Source: Diphasiastrum complanatum (lineage: Eukaryota > Streptophyta > Lycopodiopsida > Lycopodiales > Lycopodiaceae). From it: a stretch of DNA of 64,000 nt. Of the stretch, positions 46,751 to 57,186 are shown in pieces. Every line of letters starts with the position of its first letter. Position 1 is the first letter of the stretch. The stretch lies in NCBI GenBank assembly GCA_029204225.1, contig CM055098.1:48075247-48139246 (forward strand), read 5' to 3'. The position numbers and the translations under genes are program-made. The notes beneath the pieces are model-generated. The model made no database searches. It worked only from the letters and a program-made list of their open reading frames with translations, and was not told where the DNA came from.

Positions 46751-47930
46751 ATGGCTACAAGTGGAGGCTTTATGTTGGAGAGCAATGATAGGCTTACCTC
46801 AATCAACTATTCTACTTGAAGGTGAGGATGGAGTCCTTATTGGAGATGAATGAGTTGATGAAGATTGTTGCAGGTGTGGAGGAGAGGCCTCAAGAACTTC
46901 AAGATCAAGTGAGGTATGACAAGAGAGCTAAAAGATCTCTACACATGATTAAGATGAATGTTACCAATGAGCTTCGCAAGGAAGTTAATAAGTGCACATC
47001 ATCTTTGGAGGCTTGGAAAGCCTTGAAGAAGCTTTATGAATCCAAGTCTACATCAAGAGTCCTTACTGTTAGGAGGCAAATCTTTCAAAGTTTGCAAAAG
47101 AAGGAAGAGAGTACTCATGCTTTTGTTTTTAGGGTTAAAGCATTCAATGATGAGTTAGCATGTATTGACGAAAACATTAAGGAGATAGAACTTGTTCAAA
47201 TTATACTTAATGACTTGTTGGATGATCATGCTAATCTTGTTCAAAGTTTTGCTATTCAAAAAACTTTGCCAAGTATTGTGAATTTGCAAGAGATCTTGGT
47301 GAATGAGGAGTATAGGTTTCAATCAAGAGGAGGTGGATCTACATTGACATCTCATTATGAAGAGGATGCTATGTTCATCAAAGGCAAGTTCAAGGGCAAA
47401 GGCCAAGGCAAGTGGTCGAAAGGACAAGATCAAGGTGAGACTTCCTCTTTTGAAAAAGAGAAAGATAAGTCTAAGTTGAAATGCCTTGCAAAAAGAAAGA
47501 TAAGTCTAAGCAAATCAACTTTACTACTAATGATGAGGATCTAGGTGGTGGCGGTGATTCTCTTTTGATGTGTTCTTCAAGTCCAATATCAATTGAAGGT
47601 GACAAAGATTCATGGTGAATTGATAGTGGAGCTAGTTCACATATGACTAATCACAAGGAGTTCTTTACTTCTTTGGTCACTTATGATGGAGCCAAGAAAG
47701 TGATATACATGGCCAATGGTAGTGAGTGTGTGATCGAAAGTATTGGTTCAGATCCTATTTGTCTTTCTACTAATAGGAAAGCAAGACTTGATGGTGTTCT
47801 TTACATTTCTTCACTTTCGAAGAATTTGCTAAGTGTTGGTCGAATGATAGAAAGGTACATGATGGTAAAGTTTGGTGGTGATGCTTGTTTCATTACAAAG
47901 GAAAAAAATCTTGGTTGCTAGGGGCAATAG
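46751..47930 (+). pseudogene. copia C7 gag and protease
   Basis: Gag starts at ATG 46751 (MATSGGFMLESNDRLTSINY), shifts frame near 46815 and is then open for 242 codons to 47544: SLEAWKALKKLYESKST, RVKAFNDELACIDENIKEIE and ILVNEEYRFQSRGGGS. It ends in a Lys/Gly-rich tail with no zinc knuckle. Protease follows with a stop replacing a residue just before IDSGASSHMTNHKEF (about 47617-47662) and LDGVLYISSLSKNLLSVGRM. Its leader is nearly collinear with 16790-17448, so the two are the same family. Confidence 0.85.
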
Positions 47931-48492
47931 ACGACAAGGTAGACTTTTCAAGCTTGATGCTTTTGTTATGGCTAACAAAAAAGTTGAAATGGAAAAGGAG
48001 ATTGGTCTCAACTTTCCGAAGTTCCCTTTTAGCATCAATAAATTTGGTGGACCTTATGCAAAGTCTAACAAGCTTCCTTATGCTAGATCTAGATCAAGAT
48101 CTAATATGCTTCTTGGAGATGTTCATCTTTGTGCTAACTTGGCTAGTCTTGAGGATAATGATGGTGTTTCAATGATTTTTCATGGCAAGTGCAATCATGC
48201 AAAAGGTAAGGAAAGAGCTAACTTCATCAATGGAGGTGAAAGTTCTTCCTTGGAAAAGATTGTTGCTAATGATTTTTTTAATCATATGAAAAAAGATGTT
48301 GCTAGGTGCATTCATGAAGGAGATGGCTCTTCTACATTCTTTTGTGATGAATCCAAGAAAGTCATTTTTGCAGCAAGCGGAATCACATGTCTTCATAAAG
48401 AGAGTATAGATCAAATGGTTCTATCAAGAGACTTGGTGAGGGAGATAGTCACAAATCAAGAAGAAGAAAAGTATGTGAAGAGTTCAAAGTAG
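47872..48492 (+). CDS. 206-codon frame: copia preintegrase remnant fused to unrecognised C-terminal part
   Basis: This overlaps the end of protease in another frame. Residues about 18-38 (RRQGRLFKLDAFVMANKK) and about 63-80 (KSNKLPYARSRSRSN) match the two ends of the copia GAG-pre-integrase domain with its middle lost. From about residue 80 the protein no longer follows integrase: no HSD, FIDD or DNGGEY motif is seen. It continues open for another 125 residues with LGDVHLCANLASLEDNDGVS, EKIVANDFFNHMKKDVARCI and FFCDESKKVIFAASGITCLH. I do not recognise this part. It could be a sequence swapped into a non-autonomous element or an old protein domain in a decayed element. Expression is unknown. 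Confidence 0.4.
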   Translation: MVVMLVSLQRKKILVARGNRRQGRLFKLDAFVMANKKVEMEKEIGLNFPKFPFSINKFGGPYAKSNKLPYARSRSRSNMLLGDVHLCANLASLEDNDGVSMIFHGKCNHAKGKERANFINGGESSSLEKIVANDFFNHMKKDVARCIHEGDGSSTFFCDESKKVIFAASGITCLHKESIDQMVLSRDLVREIVTNQEEEKYVKSSK

Positions 48493-48589
48493 GATGTACT
48501 CTGAATAATGCCATTGTGAATGATAGCGAGGAAGAATCATTTATTATATGAGTCATTACCTAAAACATTGAGTAGTAGGCTACTACACT

Positions 48590-49483
48590 CACTGCTTCAA
48601 CCCACAGAAACTCGGATAACCCTCTGTCATAAAGCATACAATTGGCCATATCCATTAGGCTCGTATTCTTTCATTTATCTAGGCCATTTTGCTCGGGACT
48701 ATGACTCATGGTAAATTCTTGATGGATTGCCTTTCCTTTGCAGAAATCCTTTAACTTGTTTCCGATATACTGCCCCCCATTGTCTGATCTCACGCGTCTC
48801 ACTTTTTGGTTGGTCTGTGTTTCAACCAGGATCACAAAATATCCACCACTTGATTTTTAGTTCTAATGCAAAAGTCTTTTGGCTGAAATCATCAATAAAG
48901 GTTACAAAGTACGGGACCTTCCCAACGATTCAAGTTCCATAGGTCCACATATGTCAGTGTAAATTAATTCCAGCAGGCCATTTGTGCTTTTACCAAGTCT
49001 CCTTTTGAAGGGCTCTCTATGTTGCTTTCCTAGCTCACATTCTTAACATGTATAAGTTTCCCCTTCCCCTTTGTAATCCATCCCGTTCACTAGATCTCCT
49101 TTCCACATCAAGTTCAAGACATCAATCGCCATATGCCCAAACCTTTTATGCCAAACTGCATCTTTTTTAGTCCTGGCTACATCTATGTTCGCTTGATAAA
49201 CGTTCGTCATTTTGCTCATGAACCAGTACTGTCCATCATCCAACACTGATGTGGCCAGTTTTTGTCCATTTTTTGTAATGTGACATTTGTTTATTGTAAA
49301 CAACATATCCAGTCCTCTCTCTGCCATTCTCCTCACTGATAAGAGGTTCTTTGTCATTCTTGGCACATACATGACATCCTTCAGCACTCCACATTTCCCA
49401 TGCATGAGCTTCTGGCATGTCACTCCAGTCCCTGGTGACATCAAGCTTGATTGACCATTGTTGAGAAGATGAGGAATTGACAA
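48590..49483 (-). pseudogene. copia fragment C8, protease end to integrase
   Basis: The frame 49483-49043 reads the protease C-terminal half (LKDVMYVPRMTKNLLSVRRM) and GAG-pre-integrase (VWHKRFGHMAIDVLNLMWKG). After a stop at about 49043 the strand continues with integrase: ELGKQHREPFKRR, LELIYTDICGPMELES, VRRVRSDNGGQYIGNKL and SPEQNGLDK (about 48620). RT is absent. The catalytic region is recognisable but riddled with frame changes. It is oriented opposite to C7, whose end it adjoins. Confidence 0.85.
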
Positions 49484-51290
49484 TTAATTGATCCTATAAA
49501 AATTGTTCGTGCTCTATGGTTTTTTGTTTTTTCCTAGCCCAAACATAGGGAGACAGCAGTCACCAGAGCTAAATTATAGTGGAATTCTAGGGAAGAACAT
49601 TGGCTGGCCTCCGGCTATAGAAGGATATAAAAACTTCTGAAGAGGAATATAATGGGATTATTCATAGAGAAAATAACGATAATGACTGGTTATGATGACT
49701 CGAATTGGACTGGGGGACGCACAACTGCAAATCCACATGCTGCTATGCTCTTATTTTTGCAGGATCTGCCATAAGCTAGAGATTTAGGAAGCAAAGTTTG
49801 AATACCCTCCTCTCCTCTTTGACATAAGTGGGAAGACATGGGCAAGAAGGATAAGATAATCAAGGATGCTTATCCCACACAAAAATTGGAGGTTTTCACA
49901 ACACGACTGCACATGCCAATATGTAGTGTATCATTTGGTTCAAGACAGTGCAGAAAGGGAAGTTGACATTGTAAGTATTGTTACAAGAATGTAATGCAAA
50001 GCTAACATCGTGACTACCAAAACATGAATTTAATTTTCTAAGAGATCGTATAGGTTTGATTTAGAAAGGATTGATGGAAGCACACAATTGTCCCACAAGA
50101 GAATATGTGAAGACTTTTCAAGCAAAGGGCAGAGTCGTCATCCCGTTGAGATTCTACTGACTTCTAAGTCGTTATACGCCAGATAAATGTTTAGTTTGGT
50201 GTTTCTTGACACACCTAGGTGTAAGAGGCTTCTCGTTGTTCCTAGGATGTCATGGCCTCTGCCTGTAAAGTAATGAGTAATGATATCTAACTCGGCAATG
50301 CTAATAAGAGGCTTCTTCATGAATTTCTTAGGATGTAATGGCCTTGGCCTGTAATATAATGATCTGATTGAGGAATGTATTGTGTGTTGCTTCTTTATTG
50401 ATCATCTATATTTGCCTATCTCCATGCTTGTGCACCAGTCATTCGCTGAGGAGGTAGGGAGACATTGTAGGCTGCAGTGTGTTATACTAAACCCAGTCAT
50501 AATAATCTAGTTTGACTTTATTGACATTATGCAGCTCAAATATCTATTTAAACATTGCCAATCCAAAACAACAATGAGCATATATATATATTCCAAAGAA
50601 GAGAGGGCCTGACACAATCATGAAGTAACAAAAAAATTAGGGCTACCATAAAAGCTCGTACGTACTACTCACCTTGATTTGCTCCTAAGATTTTTGTAGA
50701 CAAGAGAACGAACTAAGTGGAGTAAGAAAGACCATGACACGACGTCGATAATTCCATTAAAATGTGACAAGATAAAAGGCCAAACTTACTCTGACAACTG
50801 AAAGAAATGACGGGCCGCCAGGCCTCCATGAATTTCCAATACCCTGTGGGGTATTTGCCTTAAGAACACTAGAGAATGAAGATACCAAGTATATATATGT
50901 ATGCCTTTCACGGACCACATAAAGATTCAACATTTTTCAGTGTACCAAGCAAAAATTGCTTCATGTACAACGTCGCATATCCGTTCTTCACATTGTCTAC
51001 AATTGCGGAACAAGGCATTCGCCAACTTCTGTCTGCTAAATTTGACTAAATATTCCTATGAAATGTATTGGTGAGAGGCGTAGTTGCCATTTCTTATCTA
51101 ATGAGAATTTGAAATGATACAAAGCAATTACCTCCTGTACAAACATTGCTCAAGGAAAGCCATATACAGGCTTTCCTCAGTTTGCCCAACGCTCTATACA
51201 AACTAGGAACAAAAAATGCTATGTAAGCGTATTAAACTGCATCCCTAACAAAACTGCATCCCTTGTACGGCATTTACAAAACCTGCTGGC
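49484..51290. other. gene-free stretch with a short direct duplication
   Basis: No protein signature is seen. A pair of imperfect copies of about 57 bases (50222-50279 and 50308-50364) shares AAGAGGCTTCT, TAGGATGT, ATGGCCT and TGCCTGTAA-type words. A short AT repeat lies at 50580-50590. The region from roughly 50900 on may belong to the 3' flank of the response-regulator gene. Confidence 0.5.
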
Positions 51291-51715
51291 TTCAAAAGCT
51301 TCCAACTTAGGTTTCAGGGTCAAAGCATCGACAAGGGCATGTGAAAGAAATCTCTAGGTACGTCAATGGGATTCAGCTGATCTTGAGCATGTACAAGTTC
51401 AAAACCACTGGGCTAGAGTCGAGAATCAGGTTCATTGTAGGATGCATTTGCATCAAGGATGTACCCATCTCAGACGTCCACTTTTTTACCCAGTCTGCTA
51501 TCTTACAACCATCGCTCAACGTGTAAAGCGGCAAGGTGAAATCGACCGCATTTTGACCCTCAAGCTCTGTTTAACGATTGCCGGTCTCATTAGATTTTAT
51601 CATGCCCCGGATTATTAAAAAAATCTGCCTAACAATGTGCACTGAAATTAGCACTGCACAAAATGTCAATTAACTCTGCAAACAAAAAACTGCAACTCAG
51701 GGGACGGAAGAGCTG
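51291..51715 (-). other. probable 3' UTR of the response regulator
   Basis: This is the stretch immediately downstream of the TAA, without repeats or transposon signatures. The end is not defined by any clear polyadenylation signal that I could single out. Confidence 0.3.
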
Positions 51716-53255
51716 TTAATCCTTGTTAAGGGGGTGCCAATCCCCCTTCGAGAATGCCTTTGTATCAGCTCTCTTCCAATTTTGGGTGTCTTCCATCTCC
51801 GATTTCCGCTTAGAGCATCCAGGGACCTCGCCATCAGAAAGTTGGCTTTCAATGACATGTCCACTTAACCGTTTAATGTCAGCTAAGCGGACAGGTTTGA
51901 TGATAAACTCTTTGGCACCTTCTTCCAAGCACCTGCATAAACCTTAATATTTTACTACATAACAAGGATAGACGAATTGCAAAACAACTTGTGCATTTTC
52001 TACTCAGGGGACGTAAGGCGTCATTGTATTTGTGAGACTTATAAAAGATTTCAAACTCAATGTTGATGATATAAACGGGCACTTTAGAAAACATTGCAGC
52101 AGTTCTTCAGTACGAAGTGTAAAAATATAAACATATGATGCAATAGAACACACCAATATAATAAGGATACCTCTCTATTCGATTAGGAACATTTTCTGAT
52201 GACATGATTACCACAGGTATCTCCTTCAACGCGGCAGATTCCTACATAATTAAAAAGGTAAAAGTTAGAAATCCAAAACACGACAGAATTTTACATCAAA
52301 TCAATCTCAAAGCTAAGAACAATAAGCTTTTTTAACATTGCAAAAATCAAGACAGGACCCGGGTTTAGGGGAAAAAATGCCAGCCAGCTATCATACCTTC
52401 ACTTTTTTCAAGAGGTCGTAGCCGGTCATGTCCGGCATGCAGTAGTCCGTCATAATCAAGTTCACTTTTATCTCCTGGAAAGATTGACACGGTGCTTTCG
52501 TAAACAACAATAACAGATTTTGCAGCTCTTCATAGTACTTGGGCATGTATAGAAGAGAAATACGAGAATCTTACTAGTGAACTAGAACGAAGGAAAAGCT
52601 GTCTAAAAGCCCTTAAGCTAAATTGTGAAAATACTACATAGCAGAAAACAATTTTACAATTTGCGGTGTATTGATGGCATAAAGACGGAAAGCTAGTGTT
52701 GATACCTTCCTTGGAGTAAAATACAATTTAGAAACAGAAAGCTAGCTATTTTACTGGATTACTACATGAAGTTATGACAGATCTTTCACAAGGAAATGAA
52801 GTTATGACAGATCTTTCAAAAGGAATAACACATCGAGAAATAAGTGAAGTTATGACAGATCTTTCAAAAGGAATAACACATCGAGAAATTCTTAAGATAG
52901 CGTACGTTGAAGGTCACTGACGATTGCCCGTCCACGATTCCCAAAATCTCACATGCTCTCAACGCACTGCTCACTGTAGTGACTGCATAGCAAATATTCT
53001 ATTCACGTAAGTCTACGCATTGAAGTCGCTGTTTACCTGTCTCTTACATGGGAGTTAGAAATTAGACAATGCTACTAGCGATTACTGACCTTTGCATGAC
53101 GAAATCTTCAATAGCCTTTCAATAACCTTTCTATCGATCGTGCTATCATCAACGGCGAGGACGTGAAACTCCGATATGCATGTGCTTTGAGGCGGCATTT
53201 TCGAGTTTCCAGACGTTCCATTAAGTCTCAACAACCGCTTTGTTTGTTTATCCAT
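51716..53255 (-). CDS. type-A response regulator (cytokinin two-component signalling), five exons
   Basis: Five exons with GT..AG borders join in frame: 53255-53090, 52982-52906, 52474-52397, 52241-52171 and 51932-51716 (TAA), giving 202 residues. The receiver domain fills about residues 30-150: [20 protein letters not shown] has the acidic Asp-Asp pair, [19 protein letters not shown] the phospho-accepting Asp, [16 protein letters not shown] the Ser of the switch, and [15 protein letters not shown] the conserved Lys. A short hydrophilic tail follows and there is no GARP/Myb DNA-binding domain, which defines type A. Such proteins take phosphate from histidine phosphotransfer proteins and damp cytokinin responses. 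All catalytic residues are present, so the gene looks functional. The ATG at 53255 is the first in this frame. Confidence 0.93.
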
Positions 53256-54650
53256 TTTGACAACGATCAGTCGCAATTTCTTTAAATAGGAAATGATTTA
53301 GCACCACTAGCAGAGAGTCGTGCCTGGCGAGGAACACGACCTCACGTTCCCAATGGCAACACCAATTATGCTCATTCACAGCATCAGAATATCAAGATTT
53401 GGTCGACTGATTCAGAAGGCTTAACTTTCCTCCAGGGCTACTAGCTCTGTTAGCTAAAATAAAAGCCTACCATATTCGCTTGAACAAAGGAAATGCACAT
53501 CTCCTTGTAAGCCCATTCTGGAAACGCAGGATTGAAGTGAGAAACACTACAGCCGCTTCTTGAAAGGAGCTAACAGTGCGACATTTCACACAAGTCACAC
53601 GTGCACGATTTGTGCATATCGCGAGTCGTATCCGATCATCTGCTTTTCAACATATGCCGACATGTTCATTGACGTAACGGTGTAACACACTTTAATCTCG
53701 AAGGCACTTGCTCCACATACATCACAAACAGCAGGAGCAAAGCCTCGTAATATTATTCATGAATAATGGCAAAAACCAAGTGAAAAGAACTGAACAACCA
53801 AATGTAAACGTCCTGAATACATTATAGAACTACTGGATTGAGATTTCGAATCACCGATACGGCAGCTCAATTAAGATCCCCATGATTTCCGGCAACGGAG
53901 AAGTTTCCCGTAATGCACAAGCGATACGAAGCAGATTCCCGTGATGCACAAGCGATACGAAGCAAGAACTACCACTTGTAATACAACATCATATATCATA
54001 TAATGCCATGGTAATGCCAACCTACAAGCAAGTATTATTAACTAGGACAGCTCGCCTCTTCTCATATCGCAACGCCCCTAGCTGAAGCCTGAAAGTACCT
54101 GCTGTTCAAACAAAAGGCTTTAAAGTAGCAAAAGCACACGACCAGCAATTTAATAGTGATTCAATAGTTATTAGTACGCAGTACAAGGTAGATCCTAACA
54201 CCAATCTCGAAGGAAAAATCCAGATCCAGAGAATCAAACCTGTTCGAACTAATTGGAAGAGCTGCCTCCTGAAAGCCTTTAAGCTAAGCAGCATGCAGCA
54301 TGCAGCCAGCAGCAAGACTCAAGAGAGAGAGTCCAGCGATGGCGAAGACGCGTTGAGATTGAGAATTGTGTGAAAGCGCAAAATGGAGAGATCGGATACA
54401 GTAGATTTCACGAATCTCCTTGGATATAAGGGACTCCTCGCAAAAAAGGACACGACGGTCGAGTCTTGAGCATCGACTAGGCTTTCCATTTGCAACGCAA
54501 ACGCGCTCTAACGTGCCTTTCAAACTCAGCAAAACGTGACTTGAAAGCCGGCGAAAGCCCAGTTCGCGTACTTTCGTGTGACGCTCGAAAGGTGAAAGCC
54601 TTTTCTGCAACTTTTCCTTGAAAGTTAGCCATGAAACGTGCACGTCACAT
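53256..54650 (-). other. probable 5' leader of the response regulator, possibly with a leader intron
   Basis: No other gene is visible between 53256 and the G-box region. A candidate splice donor (GAACAG followed by GTTTGATTC, about 54242) and pyrimidine-rich sequence on the minus strand (54400-54300) fit a transcribed leader exon spliced to a site before 53255. A 119-codon frame from 54643 starts at a real ATG but shows no recognisable domain. Confidence 0.4.
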
Positions 54651-54834
54651 GAAGGTTACCGGTAGCAACAGCCCTTCAGCGGAAAGGTTGGCAGGAACTG
54701 TGCACATCATATTGCAAGGCTGACCAACTCTCTAAGTGCGGTCGGAGGTTTACGCGTGGCCCACACTGGAAGTGGCAGAATCTGACAGTATCTTCAAACC
54801 GACGATCTGCAGCACTGTTCCACTAGAATACTTA

Positions 54835-54870
54835 CACGTGGAAAGGCCTCCCTGATAAGCTGCCACGTGG
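54835..54870 (-). promoter_or_regulatory. two G-box elements upstream of the response regulator
   Basis: Two CACGTG palindromes lie 29 bases apart (54835-54840 and 54864-54869), the second inside GCCACGTGGC. G-boxes bind bZIP and bHLH factors in plant promoters. They lie about 1.6 kb upstream of the start codon and about 200 bases above the inferred leader start, so a promoter role is plausible inference. Confidence 0.5.
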
Positions 54871-54949
54871 CATAAAGCTGCAGTGCAACAATATATTGCA
54901 TGCAAATTCTTAGGAGATATGGAAGGGAACATATAGGTGGCTTAAGAGC

Positions 54950-55400
54950 ACTTTTCCATGGATAAGAATCACGGATTTTTTCCTCCATCAAGACTCCATC
55001 TTCTGTCCCTTCTGGCTTCAAAGACCCCTTGTACTCAACCTCTGAAACCACTGGTTTTCACCCAAATAAAGGACTTGGTCCATCTCAATCTCTACTCCAT
55101 GGGGACGTGCTCTAAGAGCCATCATGTCCCATGGCCAACAAATTGAGATTGAATCCATTCCACCATTTTGGAATGGTTGGTCCCCATGAAAGTCTTGACA
55201 ATTGCTAGACACAAACAATGGCTTAGGAGGCCTCTCTCACCCACCCTAGGGCCCTTTAACCAAACCCTCCTATTGCCCTTGGCTCCAAAGAGTGAAGTAG
55301 GTCCCCCTATGTGTTTTTGGACCATGGGGAACTAATATAAATGCACTTGGGCCTTTGGTCCCATTGGCCTCCTAGCCACACATTCTAGCTATTGGGGGAG
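54950..55400. other. unassigned GC-richer stretch
   Basis: No gene was recognised on either strand; possible frames of 60-85 codons lack known motifs. CCATGGGG-type words recur (55105, 55128, 55321). Confidence 0.35.
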
Positions 55401-55403
55401 TGA

Positions 55404-55510
55404 GATGACGAGAAAGCTAGGAGCCATTTAAGGTAACAAAGGAAGGTAGATTGCGAGAAAGCCAAGGGCCATTTAGGGTAACAAGGGAAGGTAGATGACG
55501 AAAATGCTAA
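55404..55510. repeat. 45-bp tandem repeat, about 2.3 units
   Basis: Units starting GATGACGAGAAAGCTAGG or GATTGCGAGAAAGCCAAG and ending AAGGAAGGTA begin at 55404, 55449 and 55494. Confidence 0.9.
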
Positions 55511-55540
55511 GGGAGGAAGACAAAGGACCTAGACCTTCAA

Positions 55541-55745
55541 TGGAGAGAGAGATCACGTCAAATGGCTATGTACCTTTTACATGGAGGGGCAAATGAGACT
55601 TTTCAATGGAGAGAGAGATCGCGTCAAATGGCTATGTACTATATACCTATTACATGGAGGGAGAAAATGAGACTTTTCAATGGAGAGAGAGATCACGTCA
55701 AATGGCTATATACTATATACCTATTACATGGAGGGAGAAAATGAA
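55541..55745. repeat. 66-74-bp tandem repeat, three units
   Basis: Units starting TGGAGAGAGAGATC begin at 55541, 55607 and 55681 and share CGTCAAATGGCTAT and ATGGAGG. The last two carry an 8-base insertion (ACTATATA). Confidence 0.92.
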
Positions 55746-55763
55746 TTAGATGCTTTAAAAATT

Positions 55764-55850
55764 CTTGGTGATGGATGTTATTTGTACATGTGGCATTAGG
55801 CAATAGTCTTGGTGATATTATTTGTACATGTGGCACTGGGCAATAGATAT
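55764..55850. repeat. about 41-bp duplication
   Basis: TCTTGGTGAT, TTATTTGTACATGTGGCA and GGCAATAG occur twice in tandem. Confidence 0.85.
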
Positions 55851-57180
55851 ACATGGTCTCTTAAGCAACCTCACTTTGTGAAGGAAAGGCCAAGGCCCCA
55901 CCAACACTTCCAATTGTGATGGGGAGTGGGCCACATTGGACTCAATCTCAAGCTTGGATGGTCCTTGACACATCACTCAATGTTGGGTGGAGCAATTGCT
56001 TACACTTCATCCAAAGGCGAAAATCTTAAGATGGGAGGATATAGGTGGACCTCTCACTCCATTGTAATGGGGGTGGTGTATAAGACAATCTCTCAAGTTT
56101 TTGATACCCTTTACTCATATGTGAGTATAAACACCATTTACAAAGGGTTCAAAAATATTATTCATGATGACCTCCAATATAGTGCACTTTTCTTTTTTTC
56201 AAATGTAAACTAGTCAAGCACCTAGTCATAGAAGAGCTTATGGTACGTCAATGACAAGGATTGAAGGTGGGCCCTAGCAATCATAGGGCTCCAGGTTAGG
56301 GTTGAGATGGGAAAATATGCTAGATCAATAACTCAACAGAAAGTTTCTTGTTCTTGAGGTGTTGAGGAACAAACCAGAGAGGAAGAGCCATCCAACAAGT
56401 GAAAAATAACATTTCTTGGTTCAACAAACAACAAATGTAAAATCGCTAAAAATGCAAAACATCAAGTTAAAGCTTATAATAGGGAATCACCAAAGACTCT
56501 AAAAGGAAGGAAACTTATTTACCATGCCCAAGAAAAAATCTCAAAGAAAGAACAGAGGTCTTACGCATATTTTTTAGGCTGAGAAAAATTATTTCACCAA
56601 AAAGCTTTCTAGAGTGGATTGAGGTTTTAAAAAATGAGAGACATATACATAATTGCATATATAATGAATTTTCCAAGGTTGATCATGACCATTTTTGGAA
56701 TTATGATATTTTAAAATCTATAAAGAACAATTTTTCTATGAAGGGGGTTGTGAAAAAAAAGATTTTCTAAAAGAGGCTTAAGAATAACCATTCTTAATGG
56801 TTTTGAAGAGGAGACCCCTCTTGTTGTTCCACATGCGAAAGCAAGTAGTCAAGTTATAGAAGGACTTTACGATCATAATGGTGGACTTGAAAAAAGAAGA
56901 TAACATATGCTTTAATAATTGTGACAAAAGGACTTGAGGCTACTAACGAATTAATGATGTGATGAATACAAGAGATACATACATGTACCCATTACTATGT
57001 GGCCCAAAGCATTAGCCCCAGACAAGGTGGTTTGGGAGAATGGTAGTCCCTCCAAGCATAGGGAGTTCAAGCAATGGTAAAGATTTTTCAAAGCAACCAC
57101 TTTGGTATTTCGATTATATTTAGTTGTATCTTAGTAAAAAAAGTCAGCATAGTGTGTATCCAAGGATTTATGGCTTACTA
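55851..57180. other. unassigned region
   Basis: No protein signature. The stretch 56340-57100 has a codon-like texture in places but no frame longer than 95 codons and no recognised motif. Confidence 0.4.
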
Positions 57181-57186
57181 GTTTGT

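Noticed and set aside
53256-53276. Seven-codon N-terminal extension of the response regulator
   Set aside because: The upstream start would be TTG; the first ATG in frame is at 53255.
54284-54643. 119-codon minus-strand frame upstream of the response regulator
   Set aside because: No recognised domain; position and a candidate splice donor near 54242 make an untranslated leader more likely.
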